Assembly: GCA_015231715.1 (NCBI GenBank)
Contig: JADGBB010000012.1
Span: 1 to 32,339 of the forward strand
DNA length: 32,339 bases
Direction of reading: 5' to 3'
Origin: Candidatus Omnitrophota bacterium
GTDB taxonomy: Bacteria; Omnitrophota; Koll11; Tantalellales; Tantalellaceae
Part shown: positions 6,685-14,494 of the stretch, in pieces
How positions within the stretch are numbered: the first letter of the stretch is position 1
Layout of the letters: each line of letters starts with the position of its first letter
Translations under genes and position numbers: made by a program
Notes under the pieces: model-generated
Seen by the model: only the letters and a program-made list of their open reading frames with translations
Database searches by the model: none
Told to the model about the DNA's origin: nothing

Positions 6685-7776
6685 TTATATTAACGTTGAA
6701 GCTGTTGTGTCGGCGAATTTTAGGCCTTTTGGGGTGGGGAAGATGGTGGAGTTGTTGTATTCGATAAGACCTTGAGCTTTTAATGCTTCTAGTTCTTTTT
6801 GGCAAAGGGTGAAGGGGTTAAACGAAAGTTTTGAGAGATCGATCCCTGCCATTGTTCTTAGTCCTAGTATTAATATTTCTCGATGTAAAGATTCTTCTGA
6901 AAGTGTTTCGGTTATGTGGTTTTCTTGCAGCCAATTTTTAGTGGATCTAGAGTTTTGGAATCTTGTTAAACCAAGGCGTGATACTGCTGCGGGGCCTATG
7001 CCTAGATAATCGCTGCCTTGCCAGAAATCTAAGTTATGTCTGCATTCATATCCGGTAACTGCATGATTTGATATTTCATATCTGTGTATATTCATGTTAT
7101 CAGAAAGAAATGTACCGATATAGTCCCACATATCGGCCTGCATGTCCGGATCTATTTTGTTTGTTTCTATCCGTGAATATAATGGAGTCCCTTCCTCAAT
7201 GGTTAGTGAATAAGCCGAAAGATGTTTTATGGGATATTTTTTTAATTCAAGAAGATCCTGCTCTAGATCTTTAATTGTTTGTCCCGGTATGCCGTAGATC
7301 ATGTCAAAGTTTATATTCGAAATATTATATTTCAATAAAGTGTCAATTTTATCAGACAAGTTTGATAATGTGCCTTTTCGTCCGATAGTTTTTCGTATTT
7401 TTTCATTAAAGCTTTGTATCCCAAAACTTATTCGGTTTATTCCTAAAGAAGATAAAGTTTTAATTTTATCGATCGTCAAAGATTCTGGATTTGCTTCGAT
7501 AGTAAATTCAGATATTGGCATGGAATCTGCATTAGTTAAAGCCTGCAATAAACGGCTTAATTGTGATATCGAAAGGATAGTCGGTGTGCCTCCGCCGATA
7601 AAAACTGTTTTTATTCCGCCTAATAAATGAGAATATTTTGCCAGTTCATCTTCAATGCCTTTAGAATAATTTATCACTAAATTTTGTTCAGGCAAAGAGA
7701 CAGAAAAAAAATCACAATAATCGCATTTTTCACCGCAAAACGGAACATGAACATATAGAGAACTGCAAGTATTCAT
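6685..7776 (-). CDS. hemW: radical SAM heme chaperone HemW
   Basis: HemW proteins bind heme and pass it to target proteins; they were long misnamed oxygen-independent coproporphyrinogen oxidase. From ATG 7776 the product is 363 residues. The radical SAM cluster is Cys14, Cys18, Cys21 (CGEKCDYCDF); Phe in place of the fourth Cys of HemN (CxxxCxxCxC) favours HemW. FIGGGTPT, EANPESLT, GINRISFGIQSF and FDMIYGIPGQT follow, with the HemN C-terminal domain after about residue 260 (LGIGPAAVSR). An in-frame TTG at 7812 is an alternative start, but it falls inside the -35 box of the apparent promoter, so ATG 7776 is preferred. No ribosome-binding site precedes it. Confidence 0.92.
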   Translation of the reverse strand: MNTCSSLYVHVPFCGEKCDYCDFFSVSLPEQNLVINYSKGIEDELAKYSHLLGGIKTVFIGGGTPTILSISQLSRLLQALTNADSMPISEFTIEANPESLTIDKIKTLSSLGINRISFGIQSFNEKIRKTIGRKGTLSNLSDKIDTLLKYNISNINFDMIYGIPGQTIKDLEQDLLELKKYPIKHLSAYSLTIEEGTPLYSRIETNKIDPDMQADMWDYIGTFLSDNMNIHRYEISNHAVTGYECRHNLDFWQGSDYLGIGPAAVSRLGLTRFQNSRSTKNWLQENHITETLSEESLHREILILGLRTMAGIDLSKLSFNPFTLCQKELEALKAQGLIEYNNSTIFPTPKGLKFADTTASTLI

Positions 7777-7782
7777 ATCTGC

Positions 7783-7812
7783 ATTATACGGGCGGAACGG
7801 GGGTAGGGTCAA
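7783..7812 (-). promoter_or_regulatory. hemW promoter, apparently leaderless
   Basis: Read on the minus strand: TTGACC (7812-7807), an 18-bp spacer, TATAAT (7788-7783), 6 nt, then ATG at 7776-7774. The usual start distance places +1 at or within 1-2 nt of the A of the ATG. That agrees with the absence of a ribosome-binding site. Confidence 0.7.
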
Positions 7813-7820
7813 CGGATAAG

Positions 7821-7858
7821 TTGGGCTGGGATCCTTTGCCTTCGGCTCAGAATGACGG
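7821..7858 (+). repeat. 38-bp dispersed repeat, copy 2
   Basis: It matches 721-758 at 35 of 38 positions, in the same orientation, and keeps the GCC/GGC core and CTCAGAATGACGG end. It lies between the divergent hemW and histidine-kinase genes, 8 nt outside the hemW -35 box. Confidence 0.7.
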
Positions 7859-7887
7859 TTAGATTTTTTATTAGTTGGTCAATAGTA

Positions 7888-7917
7888 TTGGTCATAACGA
7901 TTTATATTATGTATACT
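7888..7917 (+). promoter_or_regulatory. possible promoter for the kinase-pel unit
   Basis: TATACT (7912-7917) is a fair -10 box. The -35 candidate TTGGTC (7888-7893), 18 bp away, is weak, and TTGGTC also occurs at 7875-7880. A promoter must lie in this 7859-7949 gap unless the unit is fed from elsewhere, because later gaps are 30 nt or less. Confidence 0.35.
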
Positions 7918-7949
7918 ATTATGTACTAGATAAATGAGGGATCAAATAT

Positions 7950-9545
7950 ATGAAAATACTGATTATTCACGATAATCATAAAGAAAGGGAAAAGCTTGAC
8001 AGAATTCTTAGCTCTAAGGGTTTTGTCGATATTCATTTCGCCAAAAACTGTAAACACGGCATCGATAAAACAAAAGAAATAAATCCGGATATTATAGTTT
8101 TGACAAGACACCTTGTAGGTATGGACGGATATGAGCTTTCTGCATCTTTGCGGGAATTTCCGGAAGGGAAAGGTGCTCATAAAATTGTTATTGTTGATAG
8201 CGTCGAAACCGGCGATATTATAAAAGCAAGAGAAGCCGGAATAAATGAATACTGTATTAGGACTGATGAGCATATAGAGCTGGTGCGGATATTAGAAAGT
8301 ATATCTGAAGAAAATCAGGCTTTGATCGGAAATGATAAAGAATGGGTATTGAATAAAGCAGATCAAGTTATAAAACATTTATATAAAGAATTAGATTCAA
8401 AAAATAAAAAGCTGAAAGAGCTGGATGATATTAAATCCAGTATAATTTCTACTGTTTCCCATGAACTTAGAACTCCTCTTTCCATAACAAAGGAAAGCAT
8501 AAGCCTTATCCTGGACGGGATTCTCGGAGATATTAACGACAGCCAAAAAAACATGCTCGAAGTTGCTCAAAAAAATATAGAAAGGCTGAGCGGTCTTATC
8601 AACAATTTGCTGGATATTTCGCGTATAGAGATACACGGTGTAACACTCGACAGAAATCATGTGGATATTTTGAGTATTATTGATGAGGTTATAGCTACAT
8701 TCGCTGACCAAACTAAAGCAAACAAATTGGAAATATTAAAAAACATTCCTGAAACTTCAACTATGGTCTTTGTTGATGTTTATCGAATAAAACAGGTATT
8801 CGTTAATTTGATCGCGAATTCTATAAAGTTCACGATGAACGGTAAAATAACAATAACAGTTAAAAATAATGAGGCAGAAGTATTATGTGTTGTGGAAGAT
8901 ACCGGAAAAGGTATACCCGAAGAAGAAATAGATCATGTCTTCGATAAGTTCAGCCAGCTTAACAGAGAATTTGGACCGGGCAATAAAGGCACAGGACTTG
9001 GATTATCAATAAGTAAAGAATTAATAAAAATGCACGGCGGGGATATGTGGGCAGTACCGGACGGCAAACCCGGAACAAAAATAAATTTCACTATCCCTAA
9101 AAGTGTTTTAGCCGCTTGTATAAACAACATAGATGACAAACTTAATTGTATGAGCCGCATTACAGAAGGGGATAAAGCCTCATTAATAGTTATAAATGCA
9201 GAGAACATACAAGAGTTAGTCGCTTCCACAGACGACGATGTTTCAGATAATGTATTAAAAATTTTTGTTACAGCAATGAACCGTTATATGAGAAGACCGG
9301 GAGACGTAATAAATATATGTTATCCCGATAAAATAGTGGCCTTACTTCCTCAAACCGAGATAAGAGGAGCGAATGCCGTATGTCGAAACATCTTGAAGGC
9401 AATTGACGGACAAAGCTTGATATATCACGGTAAAAAACTGGAGCTTAAATTTAGAATAGGTGCTGCAGTATATCCGGATGATGGGAATTCCGCAGCTGAA
9501 TTAATAGAAAAAGCATTAAAAAATAGCGTTGAGCATAGCACATAA
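7950..9545 (+). CDS. hybrid sensor kinase: pseudo-receiver + HisKA/HATPase + degenerate GGDEF
   Basis: A 531-residue protein without membrane helices. Residues 1-120 form a receiver-like fold in which the phospho-accepting Asp is replaced: the LLDxxMPGMDG position reads VLTRHLVGMDG, giving Thr52, and the acidic pair reads His7-Asp8. The HisKA helix carries SHELRTPL with His171. The ATPase has N-box Asn286/Asn290, G1 DTGKGIP from Asp317, FDKFSQ, and G2 GTGLGLSI from Gly347, so the kinase core looks active. Residues ~385-531 resemble a GGDEF domain with the active loop lost (YPDKIVALLP at 458-467 where GGDEFAVLLP is expected), so no cyclase activity is expected. GAGGGA at 7936-7941 supports the start. 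It heads the pel unit and is followed at once by two receivers, its likely partners. Confidence 0.88.
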   Translation: MKILIIHDNHKEREKLDRILSSKGFVDIHFAKNCKHGIDKTKEINPDIIVLTRHLVGMDGYELSASLREFPEGKGAHKIVIVDSVETGDIIKAREAGINEYCIRTDEHIELVRILESISEENQALIGNDKEWVLNKADQVIKHLYKELDSKNKKLKELDDIKSSIISTVSHELRTPLSITKESISLILDGILGDINDSQKNMLEVAQKNIERLSGLINNLLDISRIEIHGVTLDRNHVDILSIIDEVIATFADQTKANKLEILKNIPETSTMVFVDVYRIKQVFVNLIANSIKFTMNGKITITVKNNEAEVLCVVEDTGKGIPEEEIDHVFDKFSQLNREFGPGNKGTGLGLSISKELIKMHGGDMWAVPDGKPGTKINFTIPKSVLAACINNIDDKLNCMSRITEGDKASLIVINAENIQELVASTDDDVSDNVLKIFVTAMNRYMRRPGDVINICYPDKIVALLPQTEIRGANAVCRNILKAIDGQSLIYHGKKLELKFRIGAAVYPDDGNSAAELIEKALKNSVEHST

Positions 9546-9557
9546 GGGGGATGGGTC

Positions 9558-9917
9558 ATGGCTAAAAAAATATTATTAGTGGACGATGAACCGGACTTTG
9601 TTAATGCAGTAAAAATGCGTTTAGAGCATAGCGGATATAAAGTTGTGATCGGTCATAACGGCGTTGAATGTGTTGAAAAAGCTTTAACTGAAAAACCTGA
9701 CCTGATCCTTTTGGATGTAATGATGCCGTTCAAAGACGGATATTCGGCTTTGAAAGATCTTAAAAGTAAAGAATCTACAAAAGGTATCCCTGTTATAATG
9801 TTAACCGCTAAGCCGTATATGAAGGAACTTTTTGAGCCTGAAGGTATCGCGGGATATATGATCAAACCTTTTGATACTAATAAGCTTTTGGAAAATATAC
9901 AAACCTTATTGAGTTAA
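9558..9917 (+). CDS. stand-alone response regulator receiver (CheY-like) 1
   Basis: A 119-residue single receiver domain with no output domain. The phosphorylation site is intact: VDDEPD (acidic Asp9/Asp10), LILLDVMMP with Asp53, the Thr switch in MLTAK, and the KPF lysine near the end. It begins 12 nt after the kinase gene behind AAGGGGGA (9544-9551). It is probably phosphorylated by that kinase and acts by protein contact or as a phosphate relay. The variant ELFEPEGIAGYMIKPF has a shorter alpha4 region than usual. Confidence 0.9.
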   Translation: MAKKILLVDDEPDFVNAVKMRLEHSGYKVVIGHNGVECVEKALTEKPDLILLDVMMPFKDGYSALKDLKSKESTKGIPVIMLTAKPYMKELFEPEGIAGYMIKPFDTNKLLENIQTLLS

Positions 9918-9936
9918 AATAGGCAGGGGGAAGAAA

Positions 9937-10305
9937 ATGGGTAAAAGAATTTTAGTAGTTGATGATGAACCGGATATTATTGAACAGCTTAGGATACGCT
10001 TAAATGCTAGCGGCTATGATGTTATTTCTGCTGAGAATGGGGTAAATGCTCTTAAGCAGGCAAAGGAAGGCAGTCCAGATCTTATTATTCTGGACGTTAT
10101 GATGCCGCCGCCGAACGGTTTTCAAGTGGCAAGAGAACTTAAAGACAGTGTTGAATATAGCAGAATACCGATCATAATGGTCACGGCAAAATCAACGGAA
10201 AGCGATCAGTTTTGGGGTATGGAATCAGGTGCGGACGCTTATCTGACTAAACCGTATAATAGCGCTGAACTTATGGGAAAAATAAAAAGCCTTTTGGGAG
10301 AATAA
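9937..10305 (+). CDS. stand-alone response regulator receiver (CheY-like) 2
   Basis: A 122-residue single receiver, paralogous to the gene before it. Intact site: VDDEPD (Asp9/Asp10), LIILDVMMP with Asp53, MVTAKS, and ADAYLTKPYN with the conserved Lys. An AGGGGGA ribosome-binding site precedes ATG 9937, and the gap to the previous gene is 19 nt. No DNA-binding or enzymatic output domain is attached, so signalling must go through a partner; the pseudo-receiver at 15867, PelD or the HEAT protein are candidates by position only. Confidence 0.9.
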   Translation: MGKRILVVDDEPDIIEQLRIRLNASGYDVISAENGVNALKQAKEGSPDLIILDVMMPPPNGFQVARELKDSVEYSRIPIIMVTAKSTESDQFWGMESGADAYLTKPYNSAELMGKIKSLLGE

Positions 10306-10329
10306 CCCCTGGTTCGGCAGGGAGATATA

Positions 10330-11205
10330 TTGAAAAAATATTTTGTATTATCTATATTTTTGTTCCTTTTTGTAATCTCTTTCCTTATGAAAGAAGGATG
10401 CGCATCTACTTTAGCTAACGTTAATAAATGGTTTATCCTGCTGGATTATTCGCTCGGAGAAGAAGAATTTGATAATGCTGTGTTCGATAATTATCAAATG
10501 ATCATTTTAGACGCCGATAGCTATCCTGATTTTTCGGGAACTAATAGAGAAAATAAAAAAATATTGGCTTATGTCAGTTTAGGAGAAGCCGAAGACTATC
10601 GAGCCTACTGGGAAAAGATCAACCAAAAAGCATGGGTCTTTTCTTTGAATGAAGACTGGGAGGGGAACTACCCGGTAGATGTGAGAAGCGGTGAATGGCA
10701 GGATATTATTCTTAACGAAGTTATTCCGGAGATTGTCAGGAAAGGATTTGACGGCTTATTCCTTGATACTATTGATACGGCCGAATGGCTTGAGGAAACT
10801 TTTCCGGAACAATTTCCGGGCGCAAAAAAATCTATGGCGGACCTTATAATAAAAATACGAAAAATGTATCCGGACCTTGTTATTGTGACCAACAACGGAC
10901 TAACTGTTATTAATGATGATGAGGTTTATTCCTTAATTGACGGGATACTTGTAGAGGATGTAAATATGATGATCGATTTTGAGAACGGCGGATATAGAAA
11001 AGCACCCAATGAAATAAAAAAAGAAATAATAGCATTTATTAAAGAGATGAACAAAAAAAGAAATTTACCCGTTTTTAATATAGACTACACATATATAAAC
11101 GATGTCAAATCAGTTAAGTATTGCCTTAGAGAATCCAAAAAATTAGGGTACCTTCCTTATATCGCCCAAAAGGAATTAGATCAAGTTTATGTCACTGAAA
11201 CTTAA
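10330..11205 (+). CDS. pelA: Pel polysaccharide hydrolase, PelA N-terminal-domain homologue (GH114/GH166-like)
   Basis: A 291-residue exported protein starting with TTG, supported by AGGGAG at 10319-10324. Residues 1-25 form a signal peptide or membrane anchor (hydrophobic 5-20, then KEGCAST). The remainder is a TIM-barrel of the polygalactosaminidase-like group: AYVSLGEAEDYRAYW, GFDGLFLDTID (Asp141, Asp146, Asp149), VIVTNNG and GILVEDVN with Glu209 as a candidate catalytic acid, by analogy with the PelA hydrolase Glu. In Pseudomonas this domain is the N-terminus of one ~950-residue PelA; here it is a separate gene whose 3' end overlaps the deacetylase gene by 17 nt. Predicted role: periplasmic trimming of Pel polymer. 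Assignment is from motifs and context. Confidence 0.82.
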   Translation: MKKYFVLSIFLFLFVISFLMKEGCASTLANVNKWFILLDYSLGEEEFDNAVFDNYQMIILDADSYPDFSGTNRENKKILAYVSLGEAEDYRAYWEKINQKAWVFSLNEDWEGNYPVDVRSGEWQDIILNEVIPEIVRKGFDGLFLDTIDTAEWLEETFPEQFPGAKKSMADLIIKIRKMYPDLVIVTNNGLTVINDDEVYSLIDGILVEDVNMMIDFENGGYRKAPNEIKKEIIAFIKEMNKKRNLPVFNIDYTYINDVKSVKYCLRESKKLGYLPYIAQKELDQVYVTET

Positions 11206-13399
11206 AAAAACTGCAATAAGCCTAATGTGTCTGGGCATATTATTTTGCCGAATGAATTATTGCAGTGCAGAGGACCTCGAGATCAAAAGAACAGTGCTTG
11301 CTTTGTATGATTCAAGCGAACCATATTTGAACAAGTCCGATTATAATTACGTACATCTTGCCGCTGAAGTTATTCTTAATTATCTGGGATTGATCGTTGA
11401 ATATTATGATATTGCCGGGAGTTTTCCTGATCAAGAAGTCATGAAAGATAAACTCGGAGTAATAACATGGTTTTCGGACGATGAAATGCCGAATGCTAAA
11501 GAATATTGTTTGTGGGTAAAAAAACAGATAGATGAAGGAAAAAAATATGTGATCATGGGCAGGTTAGGCGCGCAAGTCGACAGCATAACAAAAAAAGAAG
11601 TGCCTCTGACCGTTGTTAGAGAGCCGTTCGCTGCTTTAGGGCTCAACTATGATGGATATTACACAGATAATCCGCTTATAATCAGCACTGAATTTAAAGA
11701 CAAGAGAATGGTGGAGTTTGAAAGGTCATTAGAAGGCGAGGTAAATACTTATGTGAAGATACAGCCGCTTATGGACAATGCGGAAGTTTACTTGTATCTC
11801 AAATTACAGGATATTGAAAATAGTAAAAGTGCAGTGGTAGTCGCAACGGGAAACGGAGCTTTTGCTCTGGACGGATATGATATGTATCGCAATGAGGCAT
11901 ACAACCTGCTTCAATGGAGAGTAGATCCATTTAGGTTTTTTTCTAAAGCTTTCGGGATAGAAAAATTACCGGCATATGACACTACTACTTTATTCGGTAA
12001 AAGAATTTTTTATTCGCATATAGACGGCGACGGGTTAAGGAATGTGTCGTACATTGATAAAAAAACTCTCTCCGGCAAAATTATATGCCAAGAGATATTG
12101 AAAAAGTATGACCTTCCTATCACTATCTCTTTTATAACTTCCGAGCTAGATGAAAGATATTACGGAACAGCCGAAACATTATCTCTGGCTAAGGAGATGG
12201 CAGAATTAAATAATGTTGAATTAGGCATTCACGGATTTACTCATCCTTTGGACTGGGAAAAAATGTTGACGGCTTTTCCTGTTGAGGGTTATGCCAAAAA
12301 AGCGATGATGAAAGATGAACTGAACATAGTCGGGGAATCACATTATGAAGGTTCAAGTATAGTTACTGTGAGCCGAAATGAATTTTTAGAAAAAGAAATA
12401 AACGAAGCTGCGGACTTTTTAAATATTGAAATAGCTCCTAGAGGGAAAAAAGCTAAAGTATATCAGTGGACCGGCGACTGTGCTCCCGGGGAAGATGCGA
12501 TAAAGCAAACAAGAGAAGCGGGGCTTTTGAATATTAACGGAGGAGATACACGATTTGACAGCTTCAGAAATTCATATACTTCCGTCGCTCCGCTATTAAG
12601 ACAAAAAGGAAAAGAAAAACAAGTTTATACCAGCAACGCCAACGAAAATATTTATACCAACCTCTGGACGGGGCCTTTTTACGGATTTAAAAATGTTATA
12701 GAAACTATAAAAAACACTGAAAAACCGGAAAAAGAAGATCCGGTTTTTAGAAGGTTGACCCCGATCAATATTTATTACCATTTTTATTCCGGTGAAAGGC
12801 AACAAGCTTTAGACGCACTTAAAGAAGCATACGATTACTCTTTAAATGAAAACATTATTCCTATATTCACCTCGGAATATCTAAAAGTTGTAGAAGGGTT
12901 CTTTAGCGGGAAATTGTTTACTACAGATGAAGGAGCATGGAGGTTTGAAAATTATGGCGAGTGCCGGACTATCAGAGTAAATAAAGAACAGGGATATCCT
13001 GATATAGAAAGATCAAAAAATATTTTAGGATATTCTAAGTGGGAACAATTTATTTATGTGCATTTGGCTGATGGGAATCTCGCCGAATTATTTTTTAAAA
13101 AAGACGATAATGGGAATATTCCTTTTTTAGTCGAAGCTTCAACCGTAATAAAAGATGTTTCGATCGCCTCTGAAAAAATTACATTTAATACCGAAAGTTT
13201 TAACGGCGGAGAATATGAATTTAATAAAATGATGCCGGCAGAAAAATACCATTTGTCGATAATGGATATAAATGAAAAAAAAGAAAAAAAGAACATAATA
13301 ATAAGATCTGATAAGAATGGCAGATTAAATTTTGAGTTTAGTGATAAGGGGTTGTTGAAGGTAACAGTTTATGGTGTAGAGGGAAAGCAGGGCGCCTAA
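11189..13399 (+). CDS. pelA: Pel polysaccharide deacetylase, PelA C-terminal part (DUF2194-like)
   Basis: A 736-residue exported protein; signal peptide about 1-27 (hydrophobic 9-22, likely cleavage near CSA-ED). Residues ~30-260 look like the Rossmann/reductase-like region of PelA. The carbohydrate-esterase core follows: YSHIDGDG with Asp279 and Asp281 as base/metal ligand, and GIHGFTHP with His348 and His352 as metal ligands, the pattern seen in PelA (Asp528, His600, His604 in P. aeruginosa). A beta-rich C-terminus (from ~590) resembles a carbohydrate-binding or jelly-roll module. Predicted to remove N-acetyl groups from Pel GalNAc/GlcNAc in the periplasm. Its ATG lies within the preceding hydrolase gene, suggesting translational coupling. 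The short name is shared with the hydrolase because the two together make up PelA. Confidence 0.82.
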   Translation: MSLKLKKTAISLMCLGILFCRMNYCSAEDLEIKRTVLALYDSSEPYLNKSDYNYVHLAAEVILNYLGLIVEYYDIAGSFPDQEVMKDKLGVITWFSDDEMPNAKEYCLWVKKQIDEGKKYVIMGRLGAQVDSITKKEVPLTVVREPFAALGLNYDGYYTDNPLIISTEFKDKRMVEFERSLEGEVNTYVKIQPLMDNAEVYLYLKLQDIENSKSAVVVATGNGAFALDGYDMYRNEAYNLLQWRVDPFRFFSKAFGIEKLPAYDTTTLFGKRIFYSHIDGDGLRNVSYIDKKTLSGKIICQEILKKYDLPITISFITSELDERYYGTAETLSLAKEMAELNNVELGIHGFTHPLDWEKMLTAFPVEGYAKKAMMKDELNIVGESHYEGSSIVTVSRNEFLEKEINEAADFLNIEIAPRGKKAKVYQWTGDCAPGEDAIKQTREAGLLNINGGDTRFDSFRNSYTSVAPLLRQKGKEKQVYTSNANENIYTNLWTGPFYGFKNVIETIKNTEKPEKEDPVFRRLTPINIYYHFYSGERQQALDALKEAYDYSLNENIIPIFTSEYLKVVEGFFSGKLFTTDEGAWRFENYGECRTIRVNKEQGYPDIERSKNILGYSKWEQFIYVHLADGNLAELFFKKDDNGNIPFLVEASTVIKDVSIASEKITFNTESFNGGEYEFNKMMPAEKYHLSIMDINEKKEKKNIIIRSDKNGRLNFEFSDKGLLKVTVYGVEGKQGA

Positions 13400-13405
13400 A
13401 CCTAT

Positions 13406-14494
13406 ATGGATATATCTTTTTGGAAAAGCTCAATATTTTTCGTTATTATCGCTGTTGCGGGAGTTTTATTGTTTCCTTCCGAACGTGAGATAGGAAAAAT
13501 ATTTTCAGATACTGGAATTTTTGATTCGGCTAGATTTCATCTGGAAAAGCAGTTTCACGAAGACCCTGACGACAAATATAATGTTCTTAGATATTTAAAA
13601 AGTCTCTCATATAACGGTGATTATTACATGTTTGAGAAAGTTTCCTTAAAATATTTAAATAACCATTCGGATGATGCGGATCTTTTGGATATTTTGCTTG
13701 ATTACTATAAAGGCACGATGGATTATAAGAGAGCTGTTAAATACTGGCTGGCTTTGGATGAGCTTGGAAAACTTTCAAAAGAAGAAAAAGAGATTTTTAT
13801 AGAGTTTGCTTACAGCAGCAAAGATTACAGCACTTTGGAAAAGATATATGAAAAAGAAATAGAAAATGATTCATTGAATGTAAACATTATGCAGGACCTT
13901 GCTAATTACTATATGAGCATAAAAAACACCGTAAAAGCCGAAAAATTGTTTAATGAAATACTGAAAAAAAACGGGAACGATCTTTATTCAATTATAAAAA
14001 TAGCCGAGATCTGCGAGTACAGAGGCGAGTTTACGAAGGCAATGAAAATGTATTATGACTATTATCAAAAGGACCCGAATAATAAATACATCGCTGAAGC
14101 CATGACAGCCAAATACATTAAGTACGGCATGTTCCCGGAGCTAAAAAAATTTCTTGCAGAGTCAATAACAGAGGAAGAGAATTATCCCAAGCTGATACAA
14201 GCTCTTTATAATAACTACTATACATCGGATAATAAAGAAGAAATAGTAGGTATTTTGGAAAGATTGTATGATCTCAAACTGGAAACAGGTATGCTTTCTA
14301 AAATATTGGGTGAAATATATTTTGATCAAAAAGATTATACTAAGGCAATGGCTTTTATAAGGGAGTACAATGAAAAAGAAGGCGGAGATTATAGGACATA
14401 TCACATTATGGGTGATATTTTTGCTGCTATGGGGAACACGCCTGGAAGCAGAAGAAAATATGAAAAAGCCCTCGAGCTACTCAGAAACAGCTGA
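13406..14494 (+). CDS. membrane-anchored TPR protein, PelB N-terminal-half counterpart
   Basis: A 362-residue protein with one N-terminal membrane helix (residues ~9-24, SIFFVIIAVAGVLLF) followed by about eight to ten TPR-like helical pairs to the end, e.g. NVNIMQDLANYYMSIKN, AKAEKLF-type turns and TYHIMGDIFAAMGN. P. aeruginosa PelB is one ~1,190-residue protein with an inner-membrane helix, ~19 TPRs and a C-terminal barrel. Here the anchored TPR portion is its own gene and the barrel is the next one, so this is the likely periplasmic scaffold that recruits the PelA-type enzymes. Its last 125 nt overlap the next gene in another frame, and both frames look protein-like there. The start lacks a clear ribosome-binding site and lies 6 nt after the deacetylase stop. 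Confidence 0.72.
   Translation: MDISFWKSSIFFVIIAVAGVLLFPSEREIGKIFSDTGIFDSARFHLEKQFHEDPDDKYNVLRYLKSLSYNGDYYMFEKVSLKYLNNHSDDADLLDILLDYYKGTMDYKRAVKYWLALDELGKLSKEEKEIFIEFAYSSKDYSTLEKIYEKEIENDSLNVNIMQDLANYYMSIKNTVKAEKLFNEILKKNGNDLYSIIKIAEICEYRGEFTKAMKMYYDYYQKDPNNKYIAEAMTAKYIKYGMFPELKKFLAESITEEENYPKLIQALYNNYYTSDNKEEIVGILERLYDLKLETGMLSKILGEIYFDQKDYTKAMAFIREYNEKEGGDYRTYHIMGDIFAAMGNTPGSRRKYEKALELLRNS

Noticed and set aside
7777..7812. Longer HemW starting at TTG 7812
   Set aside because: The TTG is part of the -35 box of a good promoter and the added residues (TLPPFRPYNAD) are not HemW-like.
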